DNA of 22,950 nucleotides from a virus, in IMG/VR virus record IMGVR_UViG_3300046454_000244, positions 1 through 22,950 of that record; one strand, written 5' to 3'. Shown piece by piece: positions 1 through 5,938 of the stretch. Position numbers and translations under genes: made by a program. How positions within the stretch are numbered: the first letter of the stretch is position 1; every line of letters starts with the position of its first letter. The notes under the pieces are model-generated. The model saw only the letters and a list, made by a program, of their open reading frames with translations. It did no database searches and had not been told where the DNA came from.

Positions 1-147
1 TACGCGCCCAAGCGCAAGGCGCCGGCGGCGCCCGAGGAACCGTGCCCGGTGTGCGGCTACATGGCGGCCAGTAATGCCGGCATGGCCGCACACAAACGGA
101 TTAAGCACCCGGCGCCGGCGCCGGCCAAGCGGCGCGGCCGGCCGCGC
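1..147. repeat. terminal direct repeat, left copy
   Basis: This segment recurs at 22804-22950 in the same orientation. The copies differ only at 127-128 (AA here, CC at 22930-22931). Both lie in the same reading frame of one gene, so the simplest reading is an assembly overlap of a circular or terminally redundant genome with a unit of 22,803 bp. A true short terminal repeat or a sequencing error at the contig end could also explain it. Confidence 0.9.
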
Positions 148-171
148 AAGGCCGAGACGGTCGCGGCCTAA
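1..171 (+). CDS. Lsr2-like/zinc-finger/AT-hook protein, C-terminal part (gene continues from 22453 across the join)
   Basis: Frame 1 is open from the first base to TAA at 169-171 and encodes residues 118-173 of the protein that starts at 22453. It carries the second C2H2-type finger (C132, C135, H148, H153; spacing C-x2-C-x12-H-x4-H), an Ala-Pro linker, and a basic tail KRRGRPRK that matches the AT-hook core GRP. AT-hooks insert into the minor groove of AT-rich DNA. There is no start codon of its own; it is partial only because the contig was opened inside the gene. The right-end copy of the tail reads Pro instead of Lys just before RRGRP. A hairpin at 219-251 lies 48 bp after the stop. Confidence 0.85.
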   Translation, partial: YAPKRKAPAAPEEPCPVCGYMAASNAGMAAHKRIKHPAPAPAKRRGRPRKAETVAA

Positions 172-179
172 CGACGCCG

Positions 180-191
180 GTGTAATTACAC
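180..191. promoter_or_regulatory. perfect 12-bp palindrome, possible operator
   Basis: GTGTAATTACAC is a perfect dyad with no loop, so it is more likely a dimeric protein-binding site than an RNA hairpin. It lies 9 bp after the stop of the Lsr2-like gene and is an AT-rich island in GC-rich DNA. No other copy was noticed. Which protein binds it is unknown. Confidence 0.3.
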
Positions 192-218
192 GGCGGGTTA
201 TCTCGCCATGCGGACGCG

Positions 219-251
219 CCCGGATACCGTTTCGTCACAGCGGTATCCGGG
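219..251 (+). terminator. hairpin terminator after the Lsr2-like gene
   Basis: CCCGGATACCG (219-229) and CGGTATCCGGG (241-251) form a perfect 11-bp stem with an 11-nt loop. Wobble pairs can extend its base. No U-run follows, which is usual for hairpins in GC-rich actinobacterial phages. It separates the ParB-like/Lsr2-like pair from the recombination operon that begins at 413. Confidence 0.6.
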
Positions 252-412
252 TGTCGTCATTTGTGCGCAATCCATTCCAATCGTGAAAAGTCAAGACTTG
301 GCAAACGTCGGCGGAACGCGGCAGGATTACGGCAACCTCACCAGCTAGCGGCAGATATCGGCCGGTAATTAGTGAGGCTATCCCCCAAACAGCAGACCCA
401 AAGGCGTGCCAA
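252..412. other. non-coding leader before the early operon
   Basis: No gene is supported here. It contains an interrupted dyad AAGTC-AA-GACTT (288-299) and a weak TTGGCA element (298-303) without a convincing -10 partner. AAAGG at 400-404 is a plausible ribosome site for the gene at 413. A promoter for the early operon is expected here, but I cannot place it. Confidence 0.35.
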
Positions 413-634
413 ATGGCAATTACGTTAGACGACATACCCGAGCTCATGACCCGGCACCAGACGGCCGGTTTCCTCAACCGCAGCGTTTCCACGGTTGACC
501 GCATGATTAAAGACGGCGAACTAGAGGCGGTCAAGATTCGCGGCGCCGTCCGCGTCTCCCGTACCGCGTGCGTAGCCGCGCTCAATGGTAAATCCAACCT
601 CCGGCGGCGTGGCCGCCCGCGTAAGGTCGCATAA
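413..634 (+). CDS. small MerR/excisionase-type HTH protein with AT-hook tail
   Basis: This 73-aa protein has a helix-turn-helix of the HTH_17/excisionase kind. Residues 11-50 carry the pattern LMTRHQTAGFLNRSVSTVDR, then a short wing with basic residues (KIRGAVRV). Such proteins act as excisionases or as early-gene regulators in actinophages. The last ten residues (RRRGRPRKVA) hold an AT-hook core nearly identical to the tail of the Lsr2-like protein that ends at 171. AAAGG lies 8 nt before the ATG. Its stop overlaps the next start (TAATG), so it heads the recombination operon. It lies far from the integrase in the linear map, which favours a regulator over Xis; I cannot decide between the two. 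Confidence 0.75.
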   Translation: MAITLDDIPELMTRHQTAGFLNRSVSTVDRMIKDGELEAVKIRGAVRVSRTACVAALNGKSNLRRRGRPRKVA

Positions 635-1410
635 TGCCCGCCGGCAAAGCCGGCGCCCAAGCAACTAGGTTTAACCGACGCAATCACGGCGCCGGGCATT
701 CCTACACGCTTGACGGCGCCAAGATTCCCGGCGTGACAACCGTTCTCGGCACGCTCGCCAAGCCGGCCCTAATCAATTGGGCCGCACGCACGGCGGCCGA
801 ATACGCGGTAGACAATTGGGCCGAGCTCGCCGACGCGCCCATATCCGAACGGCTTGACCGGATACGCACGGCGCACAACCGCAAGAATCGGGACGCCATG
901 ACCCGAGGTAGCCGAATCCATGCGGTTGCGTGCGAGGTTGCCGGCGGTAAGTCGGTGGACGTGCCCGAGGAAATCGCCGAACCCGTGGCGGCCTATGCCC
1001 ATTTCCTAGACGAATGGGATTTGCGGCCCGTACTGACCGAGGCGCCCGTATGCCAGACCGGCCACCGATACGGCGGCACGCTAGACGCCGTTATGCAATC
1101 CGACCGACTCGGCACAATCCTATTGGACATTAAAACGGGTGGGATATACCGCGAAAGCGTTTTGCAATTGGCGGCCTACCGTTACGCGACGCTGGCACTT
1201 GACGGCAACGGCGACGAAATCGACATGCCCGAGGTTGCGGGTTGCTACGTGGCGCACGTTCTCGGCGATACGGTCGAATTAGTGCCCGTTGACGCCGGCG
1301 AGAATGTTTGGCGGACGTTTCTCTATCTGTTGACCGTGTATCGGTGGAACAACCAACCCGATTACGACCCGATTGGATCGCCGCTCTATCCCGAGGCGGT
1401 CGGCGCATGA
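634..1410 (+). CDS. PD-(D/E)XK exonuclease (RecB/Cas4-like)
   Basis: This 258-aa protein matches phage RecB/Cas4-like nucleases. Motifs in order are a Gly-Ser-x-x-His box (H96), a Gly-Thr-Leu-Asp box with D151, the D165-I-K167 catalytic pair followed by Thr-Gly, and a QLAAY box at 178-182 typical of this fold. The expected role is 5'-end resection of linear double-stranded DNA to give a 3' tail for the RecT-like annealer two genes downstream, as in the lambda Red and RecE/RecT pairs. Its start sits in the stop of the HTH gene (TAATG), and its stop overlaps the next gene by 4 bp. No iron-sulfur Cys cluster is apparent, which argues against true Cas4. Confidence 0.85.
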   Translation: MPAGKAGAQATRFNRRNHGAGHSYTLDGAKIPGVTTVLGTLAKPALINWAARTAAEYAVDNWAELADAPISERLDRIRTAHNRKNRDAMTRGSRIHAVACEVAGGKSVDVPEEIAEPVAAYAHFLDEWDLRPVLTEAPVCQTGHRYGGTLDAVMQSDRLGTILLDIKTGGIYRESVLQLAAYRYATLALDGNGDEIDMPEVAGCYVAHVLGDTVELVPVDAGENVWRTFLYLLTVYRWNNQPDYDPIGSPLYPEAVGA

Positions 1411-1697
1411 CGCTAGCCGATTTCGACGGCGAGACATACGAACACGACCGGGACTACGGCCGGCTAGGAACCATGCTTAACCGCGTGCATTGGGTTGTCG
1501 CCGATGGTTGCTGGCATACGTTGGCCGAGCTCGCCGCGCTAACCGGCGGCACCGAGGCGGCCATATCCGCCCGGCTACGCGATTTGCGCAAACCCAAATT
1601 TGGCGCTCACACCATAGAGCGGCGCCACGTCGGCGCCGGCCTATGGGAATACCGTTACCGACCCAACCTAGGCGGCAAGCATGACGAACGGGCATGA
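1407..1697 (+). CDS. winged-helix DNA-binding protein
   Basis: The start is the ATG at 1407, which overlaps the exonuclease stop (ATGA); an upstream in-frame ATG at 1308 lies wholly inside the exonuclease and is disfavoured. This 96-aa protein has a predicted winged helix at residues 30-85: WHTLAELAALTGGTEAAISARLRDLRK looks like helices 2 and 3, and the following HTIERRHVGAGLWEYRY looks like a two-strand wing. Similar small proteins are common beside phage recombination genes. Its role is unknown. It may regulate the operon or help load RecT. It ends 17 bp inside the RecT gene. Confidence 0.7.
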   Translation: MTLADFDGETYEHDRDYGRLGTMLNRVHWVVADGCWHTLAELAALTGGTEAAISARLRDLRKPKFGAHTIERRHVGAGLWEYRYRPNLGGKHDERA

Positions 1698-2697
1698 AAT
1701 AGAGGTATACCGGCAAACGGATGATTGGGTTAGCGTGATGCGCCCGGTTGCCGAACTGGCCGAGCAAATCTCCGAAACCGAATTTGTGCCCGGCGCGCTA
1801 CGCGGCAATGCACCGGCCATTGCCGCCGCAATCTTGCACGGGCGCGAGCTCGGGTTACCACCGATGACCGCGCTATCCCAAACTCACGTAATAGACGGCC
1901 GGCCGTCCATTTCGGCCGAGGGACAACGGGCGCTAGTGCTCGCCGCCGGCCACGAAATCGAATTTGGCGAGCTAACCGACGCCACGGCCAGCGTGCGCGG
2001 CCGGCGTCATGGTGGCGAGCGGTGGACGGTTATTACGTGGACGCTTGACCGCGCCCGGCGCGCCGGAATCGCCAACCGCCCGCCGTGGCAGAGATACCCG
2101 CGCGCCATGCTCGCCGCACGCGCTAGCGCCGATTTGTGCCGGCTCATCTTCCCAGACGTTGTGCACGGCATGGCCGCCACCGAGGAACTAGACGACGCCG
2201 GCCCGGCCGAGTCGGCAGAAACCGTCACCAAACGCGCTACGCGGCCCGTACAGCGCCGAACCGACCCGCCGGCGCCCGACCCGACGCCGCCCGAGCTCCC
2301 GGCTGTAGACGGGCCGGCCGAGGCGCCGCCCGAACCCGAACCCGTGCCGTATGACGACGCGACAGACGGCGACCTAGAGGCGCGCGAACGCGAGGCGGCC
2401 GACTACGTACCCGAACCAAGCGTGACGCCGGCCCAACTAAAAATGCTGGCCGTCGTTTGGCACCGATACGGCGTCGGCGACGAAAAACGCCGAACCCTCA
2501 CGGCCGAGGCGGTCGGCCGCGACCTAGACGGTTCCACCAAAAACCTCACGCGAGGCGAGGCTAGTTGGCTAATCGACAATCTCACCCGGATATTGCGCGA
2601 GCTCGCCGCACCCGATGACCCAATGGCCGAACGAATCGACCCGGCCAAAGCGTACGCCGAACTAGTCGAATGGTTGGCAAATGGGCCGGCGCGTTGA
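1681..2697 (+). CDS. recT: RecT-family single-strand annealing protein
   Basis: This 338-aa protein matches the RecT family as found in actinophages. The N-terminal core (residues 1-165) has the typical run of an Ala-rich helix, ELGLPPMTALSQTHVIDGRP, SAEGQRALVLAAGH, and WQRYPRAMLAARASADLCR. The middle (about 180-240) is a Pro/Glu/Asp-rich disordered linker, and residues 240-338 form a basic/helical C-terminal part. It should anneal complementary single strands made by the upstream exonuclease, for recombination or genome circularisation. The order nuclease, wHTH, RecT, RusA is a coherent recombination module. The gene overlaps its upstream and downstream neighbours by 17 bp each. Confidence 0.88.
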   Translation: MTNGHEIEVYRQTDDWVSVMRPVAELAEQISETEFVPGALRGNAPAIAAAILHGRELGLPPMTALSQTHVIDGRPSISAEGQRALVLAAGHEIEFGELTDATASVRGRRHGGERWTVITWTLDRARRAGIANRPPWQRYPRAMLAARASADLCRLIFPDVVHGMAATEELDDAGPAESAETVTKRATRPVQRRTDPPAPDPTPPELPAVDGPAEAPPEPEPVPYDDATDGDLEAREREAADYVPEPSVTPAQLKMLAVVWHRYGVGDEKRRTLTAEAVGRDLDGSTKNLTRGEASWLIDNLTRILRELAAPDDPMAERIDPAKAYAELVEWLANGPAR

Positions 2698-2878
2698 ATG
2701 CCCGCCATGCCAAGCCGGCCGGCATTATGACTGTTACCACGGCGTATGCGATTGCCGCGCATGGATACACCGGGACGAAACCGACTACGAACCCGACTAC
2801 GACACCGACGCCGAGCTAGAGCGAGCGTTAGCGCGCTACGAACGCTCGGTGTATGGCGAGATAGGCGATATGCCATGA
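2681..2878 (+). CDS. small Cys-rich protein, probable zinc-binding
   Basis: This 65-aa protein starts inside the RecT gene and ends in an ATGA overlap with RusA. The N-terminal 30 residues hold six Cys and two His (CPPCQAGRHYDCYHGVCDCR), a plausible zinc-binding knuckle. The C-terminal half is acidic and helical. Many actinophage early operons carry such small Cys-rich proteins beside RecT/RusA; none of known function fits well. The operon position suggests a DNA-metabolism accessory. Confidence 0.65.
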   Translation: MGRRVECPPCQAGRHYDCYHGVCDCRAWIHRDETDYEPDYDTDAELERALARYERSVYGEIGDMP

Positions 2879-3309
2879 TCGAATTTACGGTACTCGGCAC
2901 GCCGCAACCGCAAGGATCGGCGATACGCGGCCGATTCGGTGGAATCCACGACGCCAACCGGGCACTAGCGCCGTGGCGGCAAGCCGTCATAGCCGAGGCA
3001 ATCCGAGCAATGGAAATGTACACCGACGAATACCCGATATGCCGGCCCGTCACAGTCGAATTAGACGCCTATTTCGTCCGGCCCAAATCGCATTACCGCA
3101 CCGGAAAAAACGCGGGAATGGTGCGCGAGGCAGTCGCCGGCATGGCGCACGCACAAAAACCCGACTTAGACAAACTACAACGGGCGCTAGGTGACGCGCT
3201 CACAATCGCCGGCGTCTTGCGCGACGATTCCCTCATAACGCGGTGGCTTGCGGCTAAATGGTGGGCCGACTCGGCGTTTATGGCCGTCCTAGTAAGCGAG
3301 GAACCGTGA
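2875..3309 (+). CDS. rusA: RusA-like Holliday junction resolvase
   Basis: The start is ATG 2875 (ATGA overlap with the previous stop); a longer reading from 2746 would add a basic N-terminus unlike the family. The 144-aa product has the RusA hallmarks: an N-terminal strand IEFTVLGTPQPQGS, a His/Tyr-rich middle, the KPDLDKLQRALGDAL helix with D97, D99 and D107, and the following GVLRDDSLI with D117/D118. These acidic residues bind the catalytic metal. RusA enzymes cut four-way junctions, here most likely those made by the exonuclease/RecT system or during packaging. Length and motif order are normal for the family. Confidence 0.88.
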   Translation: MIEFTVLGTPQPQGSAIRGRFGGIHDANRALAPWRQAVIAEAIRAMEMYTDEYPICRPVTVELDAYFVRPKSHYRTGKNAGMVREAVAGMAHAQKPDLDKLQRALGDALTIAGVLRDDSLITRWLAAKWWADSAFMAVLVSEEP

Positions 3310-3542
3310 AACCATGCCCGGCCGAATGCGGCCGACAAATCCGAGGCGCCGACGTACTCTGCCCGCATTGTCTCGACAAAGTAAGCCACGACACGCGCGC
3401 CGAGCTCTCGATTGCGTGGCGCACATTCAACCGCACGTTTAGCACGCCGTCTATGGCCGCATATGAGAGGGTAATCCGGCAAGCGACGCGCGAGGCGAGA
3501 TTATCCAACATGGCGGCGCACGGTGACATACCTCAAAATTGA
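3306..3542 (+). CDS. small zinc-ribbon protein
   Basis: The likely start is GTG 3306, which overlaps the RusA stop (GTGA). The 78-aa product opens with a C-x3-C ... C-x2-C arrangement (KPCPAECGR, then LCPHCLDK), a zinc ribbon, followed by a helical region with many Arg and Ala. The pattern is common in proteins lying just before phage replication initiators. An upstream in-frame ATG at 3258 would extend into RusA. It overlaps the DnaD-like gene by 20 bp. Its function is unknown. Confidence 0.65.
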   Translation: MKPCPAECGRQIRGADVLCPHCLDKVSHDTRAELSIAWRTFNRTFSTPSMAAYERVIRQATREARLSNMAAHGDIPQN

Positions 3543-3873
3543 CGACAATCTAGCCGACCACCCTAAAATTGTCGGCCTATCCGACGGCGCGTTTCGTCTC
3601 TATGTGGCCGGATTGTGTTACTCACAACGGCACCTAACGGACGGCATATTACCGCTCTCACAAGTGCCAAAATTGACGCCAAACTACCGGAAACGGCACG
3701 TAGACGAGCTCACCGCGCGGTTGCTATGGGCGCCCGTCGCCGGCCACGGATGGTACGAAATTCATGACTATCTCCAGTGGAACGACAGCCGCGAAACGGT
3801 CGCGAAACGGCGAGCTAACGGCCGGGCGAACGCCGAGAAAAGGTGGCGTGACGAGGGAGGATGGATAGGTTGA
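3523..3873 (+). CDS. DnaD-like replication protein, N-terminal winged-helix domain only
   Basis: The 116-aa product starts at GTG 3523. Its sequence (YLKIDDNLADHPKIVGLSDGAFRLYVAGLCY, given here only by its ends at residues 3 and 33) is the signature of the actinophage DnaD-like or replisome-organiser N-terminal domain. It ends with GWYEIHDYLQWNDSRE and a basic helix KRRANGRANAEKRWRD. Related proteins usually continue into a longer low-complexity tail. Here the frame stops at 3871, and a Pro/Asn/Thr-rich stretch that resembles such a tail follows in the -1 frame (3861-4007). So this is either a naturally short form, a recent frameshift, or a product with recoding. It likely helps start DNA replication. 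Confidence 0.75.
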   Translation: MTYLKIDDNLADHPKIVGLSDGAFRLYVAGLCYSQRHLTDGILPLSQVPKLTPNYRKRHVDELTARLLWAPVAGHGWYEIHDYLQWNDSRETVAKRRANGRANAEKRWRDEGGWIG

Positions 3874-4007
3874 CGACAAATGACGATATGCCAAACCCAT
3901 TGGGTACCCCATTGGGTACCCCGCATGCCAACCCCATTAGCTCACCTACACCAGCACCTAACACCAGCACCACAAAGTCTCTGCCCAACCCTTCCCAAAA
4001 CCGCTGA
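3861..4007 (+). CDS. low-complexity tail ORF after the DnaD-like gene (possible broken or frameshifted C-terminus)
   Basis: ATG 3861 opens a 48-aa frame, -1 relative to the DnaD-like gene, ending at TGA 4005-4007. It is Pro, Asn, Thr and Ser-rich and contains PLGTPLGTP from a 12-bp tandem repeat. The composition resembles the disordered tails of DnaD-like proteins, so it may be their displaced C-terminus. AGGGAGG (3854-3860) touches the ATG, too close for a normal ribosome site. TTG 3870 (TTGA overlap) is another possible start. No canonical slippery heptamer is visible. It may not be translated. Confidence 0.3.
   Translation: MDRLTTNDDMPNPLGTPLGTPHANPISSPTPAPNTSTTKSLPNPSQNR
3896..3919. repeat. 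two tandem copies of a 12-bp unit
   Basis: CCCATTGGGTAC occurs twice head to tail. Each unit contains the dyad CCCATTGGG and, with the next base pairs, GGGTACCC, so the stretch can fold in several registers. It lies 23 bp after the DnaD-like stop. It may be a structured RNA element or a replication-slippage product. Confidence 0.6.
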
Positions 4008-4137
4008 AAGTCTGTAAAGTTCGGGAGCGAACCAAAGTCCAAAAACCGCTCAACGACTATATCGGTTAATAGCTTTGGTTACTTCCAAAAATCGCTAACT
4101 ATAAGTAACGCGAGAGAAATTTGGAAGTGAATTTGAA
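4008..4137. other. AT-richer non-coding gap with nested inverted repeats
   Basis: This 130-bp gap breaks the otherwise overlapping early operon. It holds three dyads: GTTCG-ggag-CGAAC (4019-4032), GTTACTT (4078-4084) with AAGTAAC (4103-4109), and ACTTCCAAA (4081-4089) with TTTGGAAGT (4120-4128). The last two share bases and cannot form together. The 3' arm of the outer hairpin includes GGAAG (4123-4127), the likely ribosome site of the gene at 4138, so the fold could control that gene's translation. A promoter here is possible but not clear. Confidence 0.45.
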
Positions 4138-4560
4138 ATGGAACACGAAAAAGCCGCAGGATTAGCCAACTTAGTTGCGAAATACCGCCCGACGTGGCAT
4201 ATCCGAACAATTACCGACCAGATTGTCGGACTCGCCGGCGCCAATGATGCGACAATCGCGGCGTACGTTATTACGACTGCCATGGATTACCGAAACGTCC
4301 GGGCGCCGACCATGATTGCCGTTAAATGGAATCCCGATAAGCCGTGGACATTAGAAGCGGATAGGCCGAACCGGCCCGGGAGCAAAGAGCCGTGCGACAT
4401 ATGCGGCCGTACCGAATGGCAATGCAACCAAGTCATTAAAAACAAATGCGGAGACGGGCACACCTATATGCCGGCCATGCCGCGCGGATATCGGACCATA
4501 GAGGATAGCGACCTACTCGGCGCAATAGACGCGCTCGGGGGAATAGGCCGGCCCGTATGA
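4138..4560 (+). CDS. unknown protein with a C-terminal Cys cluster
   Basis: This 140-aa protein starts at ATG 4138 behind GGAAG. The N-terminal 75 residues look helical (AGLANLVAKYRPTWHIRTITDQIVGLAGANDATIAAYVITTAMDYR lies at about residues 6-51, split here by a predicted turn). Residues 80-120 hold C-x2-C and further Cys/His (PCDICGRTEWQCNQVIKNK), a likely zinc site. It does not match a family I can name. It ends in an ATGA overlap with the HNH gene. Helical repeat followed by a zinc site would suit a nucleic-acid-binding accessory, but that is inference. Confidence 0.65.
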   Translation: MEHEKAAGLANLVAKYRPTWHIRTITDQIVGLAGANDATIAAYVITTAMDYRNVRAPTMIAVKWNPDKPWTLEADRPNRPGSKEPCDICGRTEWQCNQVIKNKCGDGHTYMPAMPRGYRTIEDSDLLGAIDALGGIGRPV

Positions 4561-4865
4561 GCCCGAAAGATTACCGTTCAACTCGGCGTTGGCGGCAAAT
4601 GCGAGCATGGCATATCGCTAACGCCATACCGCCGGTTATATGTTGGCGTTGTGAGCAAGAAATAACCGACGTATGGAGCGCCGATTTGGGCCACATTGTC
4701 GATATGGTGGCCGAGCAACCCGGCGCACCGATACGGGTAGCGCTAGAGCATCCCGCATGCAACCGGGCGGCCGGCATGGCGCTCGCACGTGAACGCATGG
4801 CCGGGCCGGCACGGGCACGCACCAACTCGGCATGGATAAGCACCGAGCTCGGCCGCCATGGTTAG
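4557..4865 (+). CDS. HNH endonuclease
   Basis: This 102-aa protein fits the small phage HNH family. It has a C-x2-C zinc pair (ICWRCEQEI), the core LGHIVD where family members have a conserved His, and the closing HPACNRAAG (H-x2-C-N). HNH nucleases beside a terminase help cut or nick DNA during packaging in several siphoviruses; here it lies about 1.7 kb before the large terminase, with the GATCAT array and the leftward cassette between. Its start overlaps the previous stop by 4 bp. The D-x-G-H form of the core differs from the common D-H dipeptide. Confidence 0.8.
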   Translation: MSPKDYRSTRRWRQMRAWHIANAIPPVICWRCEQEITDVWSADLGHIVDMVAEQPGAPIRVALEHPACNRAAGMALARERMAGPARARTNSAWISTELGRHG

Positions 4866-5055
4866 GCCGGTGCTGGTTATCCAACTCCCGGCGTCTGTCT
4901 CGCAAGCGCAAGCGGACAACGTGAGGCGGCAAGCGCTGGCCGTCGTAGGTGAGAGCTACTACGTGCTAGTTGTGGGCGCCGACGTACGGGTTAGCGAGGT
5001 AGGCCGTTGGGTCTGGCAACGGGCGCTCAGACGCCGGCACGGGCCGGCTCTGTGA
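4858..5055 (+). CDS. small unknown protein
   Basis: This 65-aa protein overlaps the HNH gene by 8 bp and the next gene by 4 bp (GTGA). Predicted order is a strand (VRPVLVIQLP), a helix (QAQADNVRRQALAVVG), a strand (SYYVLVVGADV), then a basic end. That alpha/beta pattern is seen in short actinophage early proteins of unknown role. It has no Cys, signal or membrane segment. Confidence 0.6.
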   Translation: MVRPVLVIQLPASVSQAQADNVRRQALAVVGESYYVLVVGADVRVSEVGRWVWQRALRRRHGPAL

Positions 5056-5348
5056 CCGGCCGGGATTGGACGCCGGCCGAGCTAGCGGCCGAGGCGGAAC
5101 GGCGCGCCGAGCTAGAGGCGGCCGGCACGTGCCCGGACAGCGGCGACACGATCGCCGAATGCTGGGGCAGCGGACTCTGTGACTGCGCATGGATAGCGCC
5201 CGTACGTTGCGGCGCGTGCGGCGTTCACGTATGGAACATCGGACGGCACCGGCCCGTCTGCCGCCGGCGACCCGAGGCGCCCGGTAGCATGCCGGCCAGC
5301 GGTTCCCCCGAACGACCCGACCCGTTGGCGAGGATTGACAACATATGA
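5052..5348 (+). CDS. small Cys-rich protein
   Basis: The start is probably GTG 5052, which overlaps the previous stop. The 98-aa product begins with an acidic, Ala/Glu-rich helix (AELAAEAERRAELEAA). It then has a Cys-rich part with CWGSGLCDCAW and C-x2-C ... H-x3-C (CGACGVHVWNIGRHRPVC), which looks like a zinc finger. An in-frame ATG at 5007 would lie wholly inside the previous gene. The Pro/Arg-rich tail looks disordered. It ends in an ATGA overlap with the next ORF. Function unknown. Confidence 0.6.
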   Translation: MTGRDWTPAELAAEAERRAELEAAGTCPDSGDTIAECWGSGLCDCAWIAPVRCGACGVHVWNIGRHRPVCRRRPEAPGSMPASGSPERPDPLARIDNI

Positions 5349-5524
5349 CTAACCATGATTCCCCCGAGGTAAGGCTCATTAACGCATGGCTTGACAACAT
5401 GACAAGCCGGCAAAGGTGGGCAGCATTCGCTAGATATTGGTGGCAATGGGTATGGCATGGCCGGCGTGGTGCAGACGTATGGCTACTCACTACCGCAGTA
5501 GATAGCGGGTTGAATAAGCAATGA
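5345..5524 (+). CDS. small Trp-rich unknown protein
   Basis: ATG 5345 overlaps the preceding stop (ATGA), and its own stop overlaps the ATG at 5521. The 59-aa product has nine Trp, most in RWAAFARYWWQWVWHGRRGADVW (residues 24-46), so it may be amphipathic or membrane-associated. The chain of 4-base overlaps supports translation. The base composition becomes clearly more AT-rich from here, unlike the upstream genes. Function unknown. Confidence 0.5.
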   Translation: MTNHDSPEVRLINAWLDNMTSRQRWAAFARYWWQWVWHGRRGADVWLLTTAVDSGLNKQ

Positions 5525-5643
5525 CTAATGCAGTAATAGTATTGGGCATTGCGGTATTCATGTTGGCAATAGCTACCATTGTTAATAGCCTAACGATCAT
5601 GGTACATATGCGAACGCATAAGCGTAACGATCATGGAACATAA
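5521..5643 (+). CDS. 40-aa single-pass membrane protein candidate
   Basis: ATG 5521 overlaps the previous stop (ATGA) and the frame ends at TAA 5641-5643. Residues 4-29 are a continuous hydrophobic helix (AVIVLGIAVFMLAIATIV and on), followed by a short basic tail with MRTHKRNDHG. A role in superinfection exclusion or membrane association is possible. Its last 16 codons contain the first two GATCAT elements of the downstream array, so the ORF end may be dictated by that array, or the ORF may be chance. Confidence 0.4.
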   Translation: MTNAVIVLGIAVFMLAIATIVNSLTIMVHMRTHKRNDHGT

Positions 5644-5720
5644 ACACAAACGATCATGAAAGAATAGCGACCAAGATCAAAAAAGAATTCACAAAGATGA
5701 TCATGTAAAAGTGTGATAGT

Positions 5721-5746
5721 AAAGCGTGATATGGGTCACGTTTTTT
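5721..5746 (+). terminator. intrinsic terminator of the early operon
   Basis: AAAGCGTGA (5721-5729) pairs with TCACG and the following Ts (5736-5744), giving a 9-bp stem with one G-U pair and a 6-nt loop. A TTTTTT run (5741-5746) follows directly. This is the only U-tailed terminator I see in the window. It lies between rightward early genes and the leftward cassette, inside the GATCAT array. Confidence 0.7.
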
Positions 5747-5824
5747 CTCAGGGCCTAGGCCGGCAGAGCCGGTATCCTCTCCGTTTATCTACGGCCAGCG
5801 CCGACCCCCGTGTGACCTATTTCA

Positions 5825-5866
5825 CATTCTTTCATGATCATCTATTTGCATTCTTTCATGATCATC
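5825..5866. repeat. 18-bp perfect direct repeat, period 24
   Basis: CATTCTTTCATGATCATC occurs at 5825-5842 and again at 5849-5866. A third copy lacking one T and ending GATCGT is at 5905-5920, and an inverted copy (ACGATCATGAAAGAAT) is at 5651-5666. So the recognition unit is longer than GATCAT: an ATTCTTTC arm plus the core. Inverted placement on the two sides of the terminator is notable. Confidence 0.75.
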
Positions 5867-5938
5867 CCGGTAATTGAATTGGTATTAACGGTGATCATCT
5901 TCTGCATTCTTCATGATCGTTTGTGTGATCATCTTCCC

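Noticed and set aside
634-1410. Cas4 of a phage-borne CRISPR system
   Set aside because: The nuclease lies beside RecT and RusA, lacks an evident iron-sulfur Cys cluster, and no repeats or other cas genes are present.
2403-3053. Leftward 216-aa frame opposite RecT and RusA
   Set aside because: It lies antisense to two well-supported genes, crosses both of them, and has no recognisable domain.
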